Origin: an uncultured bacterium
Lineage (GTDB): Bacteria; Elusimicrobiota; Elusimicrobia; Elusimicrobiales; Elusimicrobiaceae
Reading direction: 5' to 3'
Assembly (NCBI GenBank): GCA_949291545.1
Contig: CASEWB010000011.1
Coordinates: 1-64,000 of the forward strand
DNA: 64,000 nucleotides
Position numbers and translations under genes: made by a program
In this document: positions 42,789 to 50,544 of the stretch, in pieces
Layout: each line of letters opens with the position of its first letter
Numbering within the stretch: the stretch's first letter is position 1
Notes under the pieces: model-generated
What the model was told of the DNA's origin: nothing
Seen by the model: only the letters and a program-made list of their open reading frames with translations
The model's database searches: none

Positions 42789-43483
42789 ACGCCTCCAAAG
42801 CGGCGTTTGCGGCCGCGGTAAGCCAAAAGGGCTTTGTTAAATTCGGCTTCGTCAAAATCCGGCCACAAAACGGGGGTAAAATAAAATTCGCTGTAGGCGG
42901 CTTGCCATAATAAAAAATTGGACAGGCGTTCTTCCCCAGACGTGCGGATAATCAGCTCCGGGTCCGGCAGTTGGGGTTGGTAGAGCTGGGCGGAAATATC
43001 CTGCATTGTAATTTGCTTTTTGCCTTGGGTCAGCAAGGCATTTACCGCGTGGACGATTTCCTGCCGCGCCCCGTAGTTAAGGGCTAAATTAAGCGTAAGC
43101 TCCTGGTTGTGTTGGGTAGAGGAAACAGCGTGGTCTATTTTTGCCAAAATAGACGGCGGAAGCGGGTCCCGCGCACCGCTAACCAACAGGCGCAGGCCGT
43201 GTTTGGCGGCGTCTTGCGTGTAGCGGTCCAAGGTTTGTTCCAACAGTTTAAAAAGGCCGGTTACTTCCTCCTGCGGGCGGGACCAATTTTCGGTAGAGAA
43301 AGCGTAAAGCGTTAAAATTTTTATACCCGCTTTTTGGGCGGCCTTCAAGGTGCGTTCCACGGCTTTGGCCCCGGCATTGTGCCCGGCCAGGCGCGGCAAA
43401 TGGCGTTCTTTGGCCCAGCGGCCGTTGCCGTCCATAATAATAGCTATATGCTGCGGAACCGGATTAAAAGCTGTTTCTGACAT
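42785..43483 (-). CDS. uppS: Di-trans,poly-cis-undecaprenyl diphosphate synthase
   Basis: Cis-prenyltransferase making the undecaprenyl carrier for peptidoglycan and LPS. It has 232 residues. The substrate motif HIAIIMDGNGRWAKE near the N-terminus, HNAGAKAVERTL, LTLYAFSTENWSRP, and the C-terminal PDPELIIRTSGEERLSNFLLWQ block are diagnostic. A TACAAT box (43490-43495) ends exactly 6 nt before the ATG and no ribosome-binding site is visible, so it is probably leaderless. The alkD-like and GNAT genes follow with 4-nt overlaps. Confidence 0.96.
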   Translation of the reverse strand: MSETAFNPVPQHIAIIMDGNGRWAKERHLPRLAGHNAGAKAVERTLKAAQKAGIKILTLYAFSTENWSRPQEEVTGLFKLLEQTLDRYTQDAAKHGLRLLVSGARDPLPPSILAKIDHAVSSTQHNQELTLNLALNYGARQEIVHAVNALLTQGKKQITMQDISAQLYQPQLPDPELIIRTSGEERLSNFLLWQAAYSEFYFTPVLWPDFDEAEFNKALLAYRGRKRRFGGV

Positions 43484-43536
43484 ATAGCTATTGTACCTTT
43501 TTTGGTTTTTACAGGGAAGAATAATTCTAGCGTATA

Positions 43537-43575
43537 GAAAAACTAAAACCCCGGGGCGTTGGCTCCGGGGTTTTA
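43537..43575 (-). terminator. Terminator after frr
   Basis: On the minus strand AAAACCCCGG/CCGGGGTTTT forms a long stem with a ~10-nt loop. The U-run is interrupted by AG and then T5. Confidence 0.7.
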
Positions 43576-43594
43576 GGCGTTAATAGAAAACCGG

Positions 43595-44158
43595 TTAGAT
43601 TTTCATAATTTCAGCTTCTTTGTTTTTAATCACCTGTTCGATTTTGGCGATGTTCGCGTCCGTCGCTTTTTGGACGTCGGTTTCGTAGCGTTTCAAATCG
43701 TCTTCGGTAATTTCGGCCGCTTTTTGCGCTTTTTTGAGTTTTTCCAGTACGTCACGGCGTTCATTGCGTACGGCTACTTTAAAATCTTCGCTCATTTTGG
43801 AAATATTCTTGGCCAGTTGTTTGCGGCGGTCTTCGGTCATAGAAGGCAAGGTGATGCGGATTACTTTGCCGTCGTTTACCGGGCTGGCGCCGAGGTCGGC
43901 TTTTTGGAGTGCTTTATCGATATCGTTGATAGAGCTGATATCCCAGGGTTGGATTTCCAGCGTTTTGGCGTCCAATACGTTGATAACGGCCATTTGTTTA
44001 ATAGGGGTTTGGGTGCCGTAATAATCCACGCGGATATTTTCTAACAGCCCCGCGCTGGCACGGCCGGTGCGGATGGTGGCCAAATCGCGTTCCAAGCGGG
44101 AAACATGCTCGGCCATATTGGTTTTGGTCTTGGTTAAAAGGGTGCTAATGCCTTCCAT
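43595..44158 (-). CDS. frr: Ribosome recycling factor
   Basis: Splits post-termination ribosomes together with EF-G. It has 187 residues, the usual size. The two-domain pattern is complete: helix 1 (LTKTKTNMAEHVSRLERDLATIRTGRAS), DYYGTQTPIKQMAVINV, DINDIDKALQ-type domain II (SSINDIDKALQKADLG) and RKQLAKNISKMSEDFKVAVRNERRD. The start at the ATG 44158 is preferred over an upstream TTG because GAGGA lies 8 nt before it. A TATAAT box is at about 44194. It follows pyrH by ~120 nt. Confidence 0.96.
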   Translation of the reverse strand: MEGISTLLTKTKTNMAEHVSRLERDLATIRTGRASAGLLENIRVDYYGTQTPIKQMAVINVLDAKTLEIQPWDISSINDIDKALQKADLGASPVNDGKVIRITLPSMTEDRRKQLAKNISKMSEDFKVAVRNERRDVLEKLKKAQKAAEITEDDLKRYETDVQKATDANIAKIEQVIKNKEAEIMKI

Positions 44159-44281
44159 ATTCAAATTCCTCGTATAGTGAAATGTTACTTTATTATAGCA
44201 ATTCTGGCGCGGTTTGCGTGGGGCGCTTTAGCGGGGGATATAAAAATCCGCCCGCTGCAGATGGCGGCGGGCGGAAATGTG

Positions 44282-45019
44282 TTAATAAATAATGGTGCCG
44301 ACGTCTTCGCCGCAGAGGGCTTTTTTGATGTTGCCCTTTTTGTGCAAGTTGAAAACTTGTACCGGCACTTTGTTTTCCAAGCACAAAGCCAGCGCGGCCG
44401 TATCCATAAACTGCAGCTGGCGGGCGATGGCTTCTTTGTAGGTAATTTTGTGAATGAGTTTAGCGTCGGGGTTTTTGCGCGGGTCGCTGTCGTACACGCC
44501 GTCCACCTGGGTGGCTTTTAAAAGCACGTTGGCGTTGATTTCCGACGCGCGCAGCGCAGCGGCGCTGTCGGTCGTAAAGAACGGGTTGCCCGTGCCGCCC
44601 GCAAAAATGACGATGCGTCCTTTTTCCAAGTGGCGCAGCGCTTTGCGGCGTACAAACGGTTCGGCCAGTTGATAAATGTTGATGGACGTCAGCACGCGGG
44701 TGGGCACGCCGGCTTCTTCCAAGGCGGACTGCAAAGCCAATGCATTGATAACCGTGGCTAACATACCCATATTGTCGGAATTGACGCGGTCAATCACGCC
44801 GCCGCCGTCGCGCACGCCGCGCCAAATGTTGCCGCCGCCCAGCACAATGGTCAGCTCGCAGTTGCCGCAGCGGTAAGCATCGGCAATTTCTACGGCGATT
44901 TCTTTTAAGGCTTGCGGGTTAATGCCGCGGTGGCCTTCGTTAATTAAAGCTTCACCGGATAATTTAAGCAACACCCTCTTTTTGGGGTGAGCGCTAGCTT
45001 GTTGGCAGCACGTTTCCAT
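44282..45019 (-). CDS. pyrH: UMP kinase
   Basis: Hexameric amino-acid-kinase-fold enzyme phosphorylating UMP to UDP. It has 245 residues. The N-terminal KRVLLKLSGEALIN, the nucleotide/effector segment VLGGGNIWRGV, NALALQSALEEAGV, and FAGGTGNPFFTTDSAAALRA are the family blocks, and YDSDPRKNPDAKLI is near the C-terminus. The start at 45019 is supported by GAGAGG and by a TACAAT box at about 45051-45056, so pyrH has its own promoter, separated from tsf by a terminator. The first ~10 residues (with CC) are an unusual N-terminal extension. Confidence 0.96.
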   Translation of the reverse strand: METCCQQASAHPKKRVLLKLSGEALINEGHRGINPQALKEIAVEIADAYRCGNCELTIVLGGGNIWRGVRDGGGVIDRVNSDNMGMLATVINALALQSALEEAGVPTRVLTSINIYQLAEPFVRRKALRHLEKGRIVIFAGGTGNPFFTTDSAAALRASEINANVLLKATQVDGVYDSDPRKNPDAKLIHKITYKEAIARQLQFMDTAALALCLENKVPVQVFNLHKKGNIKKALCGEDVGTIIY

Positions 45020-45142
45020 AGGATATCCTCTCTTGGAATGATATTTTTACTATTGTAGCACAAAACAGCGTATTCCGCTATCAGGCGGTTGGCTTCTTTT
45101 TCGTCCGCGGGGGAAAGGCGTATTCCCTCTGCCCGGCAGACC

Positions 45143-45173
45143 AAAAAAAAGCCCCTCGCGGGGAGGGGCTTTT
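45143..45173 (-). terminator. Terminator after tsf
   Basis: On the minus strand AAGCCCCTCC/GGAGGGGCTT-like pairing (AAGCCCCTC...GAGGGGCTT) is followed by T8. Confidence 0.85.
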
Positions 45174-45177
45174 AAAA

Positions 45178-46002
45178 CTAGAAGCGAACGAAACGAACCA
45201 CTTTCAATTCGCAACCCAAATTCTTGGATTCTTCGGCCAGGTAATCGGCAACGGTTTTTTTGTTGTCTTTAATGGTCGGCTGTTCCAAGAGGCAGTTTTC
45301 TTTGGCAAACTTTTTGACTTTGCCGGGCAGCATTTTTTCAATGGCGGCGGCAGGTTTGCCTTCGTTAATGGCTTGGGTTTTGTAGATGTCCAGCTCGCGG
45401 TCAATAACGGCTTGCGGGATATCTTTGGCGTCCACCCAGCCGCTCTGCATACCTACGGTGTGCATGGCCAGGCCGCGGGCGATTTCTTTCACTTTTTCGG
45501 CGTCGTTGGCGGTGCCGGAAACGGCCAGTTCCAAAATGGAGGCTTTTTTGTTGTCGGAGTGAACATAATAAGCCATCACGCTGCCTTCGGCAGGCGTCCA
45601 GTTGTAGCCGCCTTTAAAGGTGGTGTTTTCGCCAAATTTGGGGGCTTGTTCGGTGATCATCGCTTTGATGTGTTCATCATTGGCGTAATCCAAACCGGGG
45701 TGTTCCAAAACGTATTGGGCCAAATCGTCGGCCAATTTAATAAAAGCATCGGTTTTGGCCACAAAGTCGGTTTCGCAGCCCAGGTAAATCATAGCATAGT
45801 TTTTGCCGTCGGTTTTAATCGATACCCGGCCTTCTTTGGTTTCGCGGTCGGAACGTTTGGCCATATCCGCCAATCCTTTTTTGCGAAGGAATACGATGGC
45901 TTGTTCCATATCGTCTTTGCATTCCAGCAGGGCTTTTTTGCAGTCCATCAGGCCCGCGCCGGTTTTTTCTCTAAGCACTTTAATGTTTTCGGCTAAAGAC
46001 AT
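45178..46002 (-). CDS. tsf: Elongation factor Ts
   Basis: Guanine-nucleotide exchange factor for EF-Tu. It has 274 residues. The UBA-like N-terminus reads MSLAENIKVLREKTGAGLMD, followed by the family signature CKKALLE and YLGCETDFVAKTDAF, the dimerisation/core domain and C-terminal helices. The start at 46002 is chosen over the longer frame because AGGAG precedes it and the family always begins at this point. It follows rpsB by 70 nt, the nearly universal rpsB-tsf order. Confidence 0.97.
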   Translation of the reverse strand: MSLAENIKVLREKTGAGLMDCKKALLECKDDMEQAIVFLRKKGLADMAKRSDRETKEGRVSIKTDGKNYAMIYLGCETDFVAKTDAFIKLADDLAQYVLEHPGLDYANDEHIKAMITEQAPKFGENTTFKGGYNWTPAEGSVMAYYVHSDNKKASILELAVSGTANDAEKVKEIARGLAMHTVGMQSGWVDAKDIPQAVIDRELDIYKTQAINEGKPAAAIEKMLPGKVKKFAKENCLLEQPTIKDNKKTVADYLAEESKNLGCELKVVRFVRF

Positions 46003-46072
46003 TTTTTTCTCCTGTAGGGGGTTAAATCTGAGGGGGAAGCTCCCGGGCGGGCCGGGAACTTCCACACAATCG

Positions 46073-47116
46073 TTATTTGGCTTCTTCGGCCGGAGCTTCT
46101 TCTTTGGCTTCGGCTTTAGGTTCCGCTTCGGCTTCGGCTTTCGCTTTGGCTTTTACGGTTTTTTTGGCTTTGGAAGCGGCCGGTTTTTTGGCGGCAGCTT
46201 TCTTTTTGGAAGCCGGTTTTTCAGCTTTTTCGGCTTTTTCTTCCGCTTGGGCGGCCGGAGCTTCTTTGGCGGCCTCTTCTTTGGCGGGTTCTTCTACTTT
46301 TACCGTTTCTTCCACCACAACTGCTTCGGCAGCGGCGGGTTCGGCTTTTTCGGCCGCGAGCATCGCGGATTCAAAGGCCTGGGCCATTACCGGGTTTTCG
46401 GCGGGTTGGTTTTCGGCGATTTTGACGGCTTCCAGCTCGGCTTTGCCTTCCAAAATGGAATCGGCAATCGCGCTGCAGAACAATTTGATAGAGCGGGCAG
46501 CATCGTCGTTACCGGGTATCGGTACGCTGATCATATCCGGGTCGGCATTGGTATCGCACACGGCTACCACCGGAATACCCAACGCGTGGGATTCGCGCAC
46601 GGCGCCAGCGGTGTCTACCGGGTCAATCACAAAGACCACGTCCGGCAATACTTTCATATCGCGGATACCGCCCAGCAATTTTTGCAAGCGGTTCATTTCT
46701 TTGGTCAAGCGGCTGGCTTCTTTTTTGGAAATAGCTTTAAACACGCCGGAGGATTCCCATTTTTCCAATTCGTTGAGTCTTTCGACGGATTTTTTAACGG
46801 TTTGGAAGTTGGTCAGCGTTCCGCCGAGCCATTTTTCGTGGATGCAGTACGCACCGCAGCGGGCGGCTTCGGCCTGGATAGCTTCCTGGGCTTGTTTTTT
46901 AGTGCCGACGAACAAAAATTTGGAGCCTTTTTTGCTTTCTTCTTTAATAAAAGCGCAGGCTTTTTTAAGTTCTTTGGCGGTTTTTTGTAAGTCTAAGATA
47001 TGGACGCCGTTTCTTTCTCCAAAGATAAAGCGGCCCATTTTGGGGTTCCAGCGGGAAGTTTGGTGACCGAAGTGTACGCCGGCTTCCAGCATGGCTTTCA
47101 TAGATACGTTGCTCAT
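46073..47116 (-). CDS. rpsB: 30S ribosomal protein S2 with long charged C-terminal extension
   Basis: Ribosomal protein S2, 347 residues against ~240-260 usual. The core begins [20 protein letters not shown] and contains [29 protein letters not shown] and [19 protein letters not shown], the S2 signatures. The last ~100 residues are a Glu/Ala/Lys-rich low-complexity tail ([20 protein letters not shown] type). Two starts are possible: 47116 with AGGAGA upstream, used here; and an in-frame ATG at 47230 with AAGGTG and a TATAAT box, which would add 38 basic residues. The start at 47116 matches the family. Confidence 0.95.
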   Translation of the reverse strand: MSNVSMKAMLEAGVHFGHQTSRWNPKMGRFIFGERNGVHILDLQKTAKELKKACAFIKEESKKGSKFLFVGTKKQAQEAIQAEAARCGAYCIHEKWLGGTLTNFQTVKKSVERLNELEKWESSGVFKAISKKEASRLTKEMNRLQKLLGGIRDMKVLPDVVFVIDPVDTAGAVRESHALGIPVVAVCDTNADPDMISVPIPGNDDAARSIKLFCSAIADSILEGKAELEAVKIAENQPAENPVMAQAFESAMLAAEKAEPAAAEAVVVEETVKVEEPAKEEAAKEAPAAQAEEKAEKAEKPASKKKAAAKKPAASKAKKTVKAKAKAEAEAEPKAEAKEEAPAEEAK

Positions 47117-47343
47117 GTTTTCTCCTGTGGCCGCCGCCGAAATTAGGGAAGGGGTTTCCCCGGTGGCGTTGGCCTTGGGTGTCGTCGGGACTGGCTTTGA
47201 TTTACGAACTTTTTTCGCTATCCCGCTCATATTACACCTTAAAAGCATTATAGCATAAAAAAACGGCCAAGCCAATTGCTTGCCCGCTTGTACTGGTACT
47301 TACTATATATATTATACCTTTTTATAAATTCTGTGCAAAACAT

Positions 47344-47374
47344 AAAAAACCGCGGGGTCATAAAACCCCGCGGT
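47344..47374 (-). terminator. Terminator after the GLQLG-repeat gene
   Basis: On the minus strand ACCGCGGGG/CCCCGCGGT forms a stem followed by T6. Confidence 0.85.
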
Positions 47375-47390
47375 ACGGAAAACGCGTTTC

Positions 47391-47909
47391 TTAGAAGCGC
47401 CCGTTGACAATGACCATCGCCGGGAACCAACCGTTTTCGGCAATGTTCAAGAGCCCGATTTGCAGCCCGTCAATGGTTTTGGCATAGTTGACAAAACCCA
47501 ATTGCAAGCCGTTCATATATTCGGCTTGGTTGAAGAAACCCCACTGCAAGCCGGTGGCGTTGTGCATAGACAGGTTGACTAAACCCAATTGGGCGCCGAT
47601 AATATCTTCGTTTTTAGCCAACAACCCCAGCTGGGCACCTTTTACCTGGTTGGCCAGGTTGATAATCCACGCCATGCTGACGCCGTTCAGTTCATACTCG
47701 GTCTGGGCGAACAGGAAATCTAACTGCACCCCCGTAACGGTAGCCGTTTTAGACGCAATACCAAAATCCAAACCGGTAATATCGTGAATGTTGCCCGGTG
47801 TGGCAATGGCAATATCGTCCCACAAGGAGAGTTTCAAAACTCCCGTTTCCGCCGAGGCGGGCAATACGGCAGCTATCAATAACGCTGCAAATACAGCTAG
47901 TTTTTTCAT
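47391..47909 (-). CDS. Surface GLQLG-repeat protein (LA_2272-like)
   Basis: An exported 172-residue protein with signal peptide MKKLAVFAALLIAAVLPASA. The rest consists of about seven short repeats of 16-21 residues built on G-x-Q-L/I-G-L/F-V/L-N: VTGVQLDFLF, VKGAQLGLLAKN, IIGAQLGLVNLS, ATGLQWGFFNQA, MNGLQLGFVNYA, IDGLQIGLLNIA. Such repeats occur in the LA_2272 surface-repeat family of spirochetes and other bacteria, likely forming a beta-rich or barrel-like surface protein ending VNGRF. The function is unknown. A strong GGAGG site precedes the ATG and a terminator follows, so it is monocistronic. Confidence 0.8.
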   Translation of the reverse strand: MKKLAVFAALLIAAVLPASAETGVLKLSLWDDIAIATPGNIHDITGLDFGIASKTATVTGVQLDFLFAQTEYELNGVSMAWIINLANQVKGAQLGLLAKNEDIIGAQLGLVNLSMHNATGLQWGFFNQAEYMNGLQLGFVNYAKTIDGLQIGLLNIAENGWFPAMVIVNGRF

Positions 47910-48034
47910 ATGCGTTTTGTTCCTCCGTTGTATTGCAAATGTGCTTCGGATGTTTTTTATTGTAGCAATTTAATCTGTTTTTTTCATACAAAAATAAGAT
48001 TAGAAAGTGCTAAAATAACCATAAGAGGTGACTT

Positions 48035-49537
48035 ATGAAAATAAACCTGGTTTCTTTTAATCCTTTATCTGCAGATATTGCCGGCAATGCGGCTTTAGTG
48101 CGCCAGCTGTTGCGTGCACCGGCCCCCAAGGCGGATTTGTTGGTCCTGCCGGAGGCCGCTCTTTGCGGGTGCCCTCTTTTTGATTTATTTGACGATAAAC
48201 ATTTGGCGGCGCAAAATGCCGCCGCCTTAAAAGAACTGGCCAAAGAAACCAAGGAAACCGCCGTAGTGTTAGGATATATGGAGCGGCAGAAAGGGGAGCC
48301 TGTCACCGCGGCTGCTTTTATATATAAAGGAAAAATCACTAAAATTTTTGACGCACAGACCCTATCTTTTAAGGGCAAAGAAATCCAGTTTGTGTTAGGA
48401 ACCCCCGAAGAAACCCAGCCCGATCCGGACGCGGACGCCACTGTATTTTTGACGGCGCGCCCATATTTAAAGGGCAACATTGCCCCGCGTGTGGAAGCGC
48501 TTAAAAAAGCGGCCAAAAAATACGCCAAGCCTATGGTTTTATGCAACCTTTTGGGCGGTGGGGACGGCATGATTTTTGACGGCCTGGTGGCCGCGGCTGA
48601 CAAAAAAGGAACTTTGGTGTTGGCGGGGGAACCTTTCCGCGAACAGGTGCTTACCTTTGACACCGAAGAAAAACACGAGCCTATCTCATACAAAAAACCT
48701 CAGCCGGAAGAATTGATTGAGGCACTGGCGTTTGGTTTGCGCGATTATGTGCACAAAAGCGGTATGGATAAAGTGGTATTTGGGTTAAGCGGGGGGATTG
48801 ACTCGGCTTTTACTGCCGCCCTGGCTGCCAAAGCATTGGGGGGAGAAAGCGTGTATTGCGTTTCGCTTCCTTCCTATTGTACCAGCGATTTGAGCAAAAC
48901 CTTGGCAGGGCAGCTGGCGCGCCGGTTGGGCGTAAATTTGGAAGAAGTCGGCGTAGTGCCCGCTTTAGCCAGCGTAAAAGAAGCGATGTCGCATATTGTA
49001 TCGCACCCCAAAGACGCCACGGAACAGGAACTTCAGTCCCGCCTGCGCACCACCATTTTGGGCGCACTGGCCAGCGAGTATAAGGCTATGCTTATTTCTA
49101 CCGACGATAAAAGCGAATGCGCCGTGGGCTCTTTTGTGCTGTACGGGGACGCCGGCGGCAGTTTGCAGCCGATAGGCGATTTATACAAAAGCGAAATTTA
49201 TGAATTGGCCGAATATTTAAACAAACAAGGGGAAATTATCCCGCGCGGTATTATAGAAAGAGCGCCCACTTCGGAACTGAGCCCCAATCAAAAAGACGAG
49301 GACCAGCTGCCGCCTTATGCTGTGTTGGACAAAATTTTGCGGGCTTACCTGGAAGAAGGCTTAACCGCGGCGGATATTGCCCAAAAATACCGCATCAAAG
49401 CGGCCGTAGTGCAGGACGTGCTTTCCCGCGTGAACCAGGCCGATTTAAAGCGCCGCCAAACGGCCCCTGCTTTACAGGTGAGCGCCCACCCGTTTGCTTC
49501 CGTGCTGCGGCCGATTATCAAAAAAATTAATTTATAA
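48035..49537 (+). CDS. nadE: NAD+ synthetase with degenerate glutaminase domain
   Basis: Final enzyme of NAD synthesis, amidating deamido-NAD. It has 500 residues. The C-terminal synthetase domain is intact, with ATP-pyrophosphatase motif FGLSGGIDSAFTAALA (near residue 250), ISTDDKSECAVGSFVLYGD and ELSPNQKDEDQLPPY. The N-terminal ~230 residues are a nitrilase-like glutaminase domain. Its Glu (E40 in LPEAAL) remains, but the usual nucleophile motif (x-C-E-D-x-W) is replaced by a Pro/Asp-rich stretch TPEETQPDPD with no cysteine nearby. Ammonia-dependent synthesis is therefore likely. A GAGGTG site and a TAAAAT box at about 48010 precede the ATG. The subtilase gene begins 2 nt after the stop. 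Confidence 0.92.
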   Translation: MKINLVSFNPLSADIAGNAALVRQLLRAPAPKADLLVLPEAALCGCPLFDLFDDKHLAAQNAAALKELAKETKETAVVLGYMERQKGEPVTAAAFIYKGKITKIFDAQTLSFKGKEIQFVLGTPEETQPDPDADATVFLTARPYLKGNIAPRVEALKKAAKKYAKPMVLCNLLGGGDGMIFDGLVAAADKKGTLVLAGEPFREQVLTFDTEEKHEPISYKKPQPEELIEALAFGLRDYVHKSGMDKVVFGLSGGIDSAFTAALAAKALGGESVYCVSLPSYCTSDLSKTLAGQLARRLGVNLEEVGVVPALASVKEAMSHIVSHPKDATEQELQSRLRTTILGALASEYKAMLISTDDKSECAVGSFVLYGDAGGSLQPIGDLYKSEIYELAEYLNKQGEIIPRGIIERAPTSELSPNQKDEDQLPPYAVLDKILRAYLEEGLTAADIAQKYRIKAAVVQDVLSRVNQADLKRRQTAPALQVSAHPFASVLRPIIKKINL

Positions 49538-49539
49538 TT

Positions 49540-50544
49540 ATGCGCCGCGGAGTTTTGTTTCTGTTGCCGTTTTTGTTTGCACAGGCAGTGTGCGGGGCCG
49601 GTACGGTGTTTTTGGGGCCCACGCATCTGCATATAGACGAAAACGGCAATTTTGCACCCGCAGAAAAATCCTCCTCCGCCACACCGTTTGATAATTTGTG
49701 GGCATACCGCGCCCTGCCAACCGATAAAAAACTGACGGGCCTCGGCGTGAAAATTGCCTTGGCGGACAGCGGCATCACGCCCCACCCGGAACTGAACGGC
49801 AAGCAAATTATGGGGCAGGATTTTACCCTCTCCGGCACGCTATCCGATTTTAAGAACCACGGCACCGGTGTAGCCGCCATCATAGGCGCGCGCGGCGTAC
49901 GGTTTACGGGCGTAGCGCCCCAGGCGGCTATTTGGGCTTATAAAATAGACGACGGCAGCCGTTTGATTTCGCCCCAAGCCGCCGCTAATGCGCTGCATAC
50001 CATTCTTGCTTATAACGAAGCTAACCCTTCCGACAAAATTACAGTTATAAATTTAAGCTACGGTATTTCCGGCGGGGGCTCTCTCCCGCTGACTAATGCC
50101 ATTAACCGCGCGCACGATTCGGGGGTGACGGTGGTGGTGCCGGCAGGCAATTTTGGTTATCCGGGGGTTTTTTATCCGGCCAATTTGTCTACGGTGCTGG
50201 CGGTGAGTGCGCTGGCGGCGGACGGGGAACACCTGTACGCTAATTCCGCCTACGGGCCGGAAGTGGATTTTACGGCCCCGGGGGACCGCGTGTATACGGC
50301 CTCTGCCGATGGGGATTATACGCTAATGAGCGGCACTTCGGCCGCGGCGGCTTTTGTGTCGGGGGCGGCTGCGTTGGCGGTGGAAGGATTAACCAAAAAA
50401 TTGGGCCGCTACCCCTCCGCCGAAGAAGTAAAAGACGCTTTAAAAGCGGCCTCCGCCAAGGTGCCCGGCTTGCCCGATGCCGCCCAGGGCAACGGCCTGA
50501 TTGATATAACAAAACTGGAAGAACAACTGGGGAACCCTAAATGA
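49540..50544 (+). CDS. Secreted subtilisin-like serine protease (S8)
   Basis: Subtilase of 334 residues with signal peptide MRRGVLFLLPFLFAQAVCGA. The catalytic triad is visible: Asp76 in KIALADSGI, His107 in KNHGTGVAAIIGARG, and Ser267 in LMSGTSAAAAFVSG. The oxyanion-hole Asn is in VVVPAGNFGYPG. The pro-region between signal and catalytic domain is short (about 50 residues). Ser-proximal SGTSAAAA differs slightly from the common SGTSMAAP (Met and Pro are replaced), so it is a divergent but apparently active member. It begins 2 nt after nadE and overlaps the MATE gene by 4 nt. It may act in the periplasm or outside the cell. Confidence 0.92.
   Translation: MRRGVLFLLPFLFAQAVCGAGTVFLGPTHLHIDENGNFAPAEKSSSATPFDNLWAYRALPTDKKLTGLGVKIALADSGITPHPELNGKQIMGQDFTLSGTLSDFKNHGTGVAAIIGARGVRFTGVAPQAAIWAYKIDDGSRLISPQAAANALHTILAYNEANPSDKITVINLSYGISGGGSLPLTNAINRAHDSGVTVVVPAGNFGYPGVFYPANLSTVLAVSALAADGEHLYANSAYGPEVDFTAPGDRVYTASADGDYTLMSGTSAAAAFVSGAAALAVEGLTKKLGRYPSAEEVKDALKAASAKVPGLPDAAQGNGLIDITKLEEQLGNPK

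Noticed and set aside
46077-47066. Long plus-strand frame (329 codons) opposite rpsB
   Set aside because: It is the mirror of the rpsB Ala/Lys/Glu-rich tail and core; the protein is a Ser/Ala-rich artefact with no start signals.
48010-48693. Minus-strand frame of 227 codons opposite nadE
   Set aside because: nadE is unambiguous; the antisense frame has no family resemblance and no ribosome-binding site.
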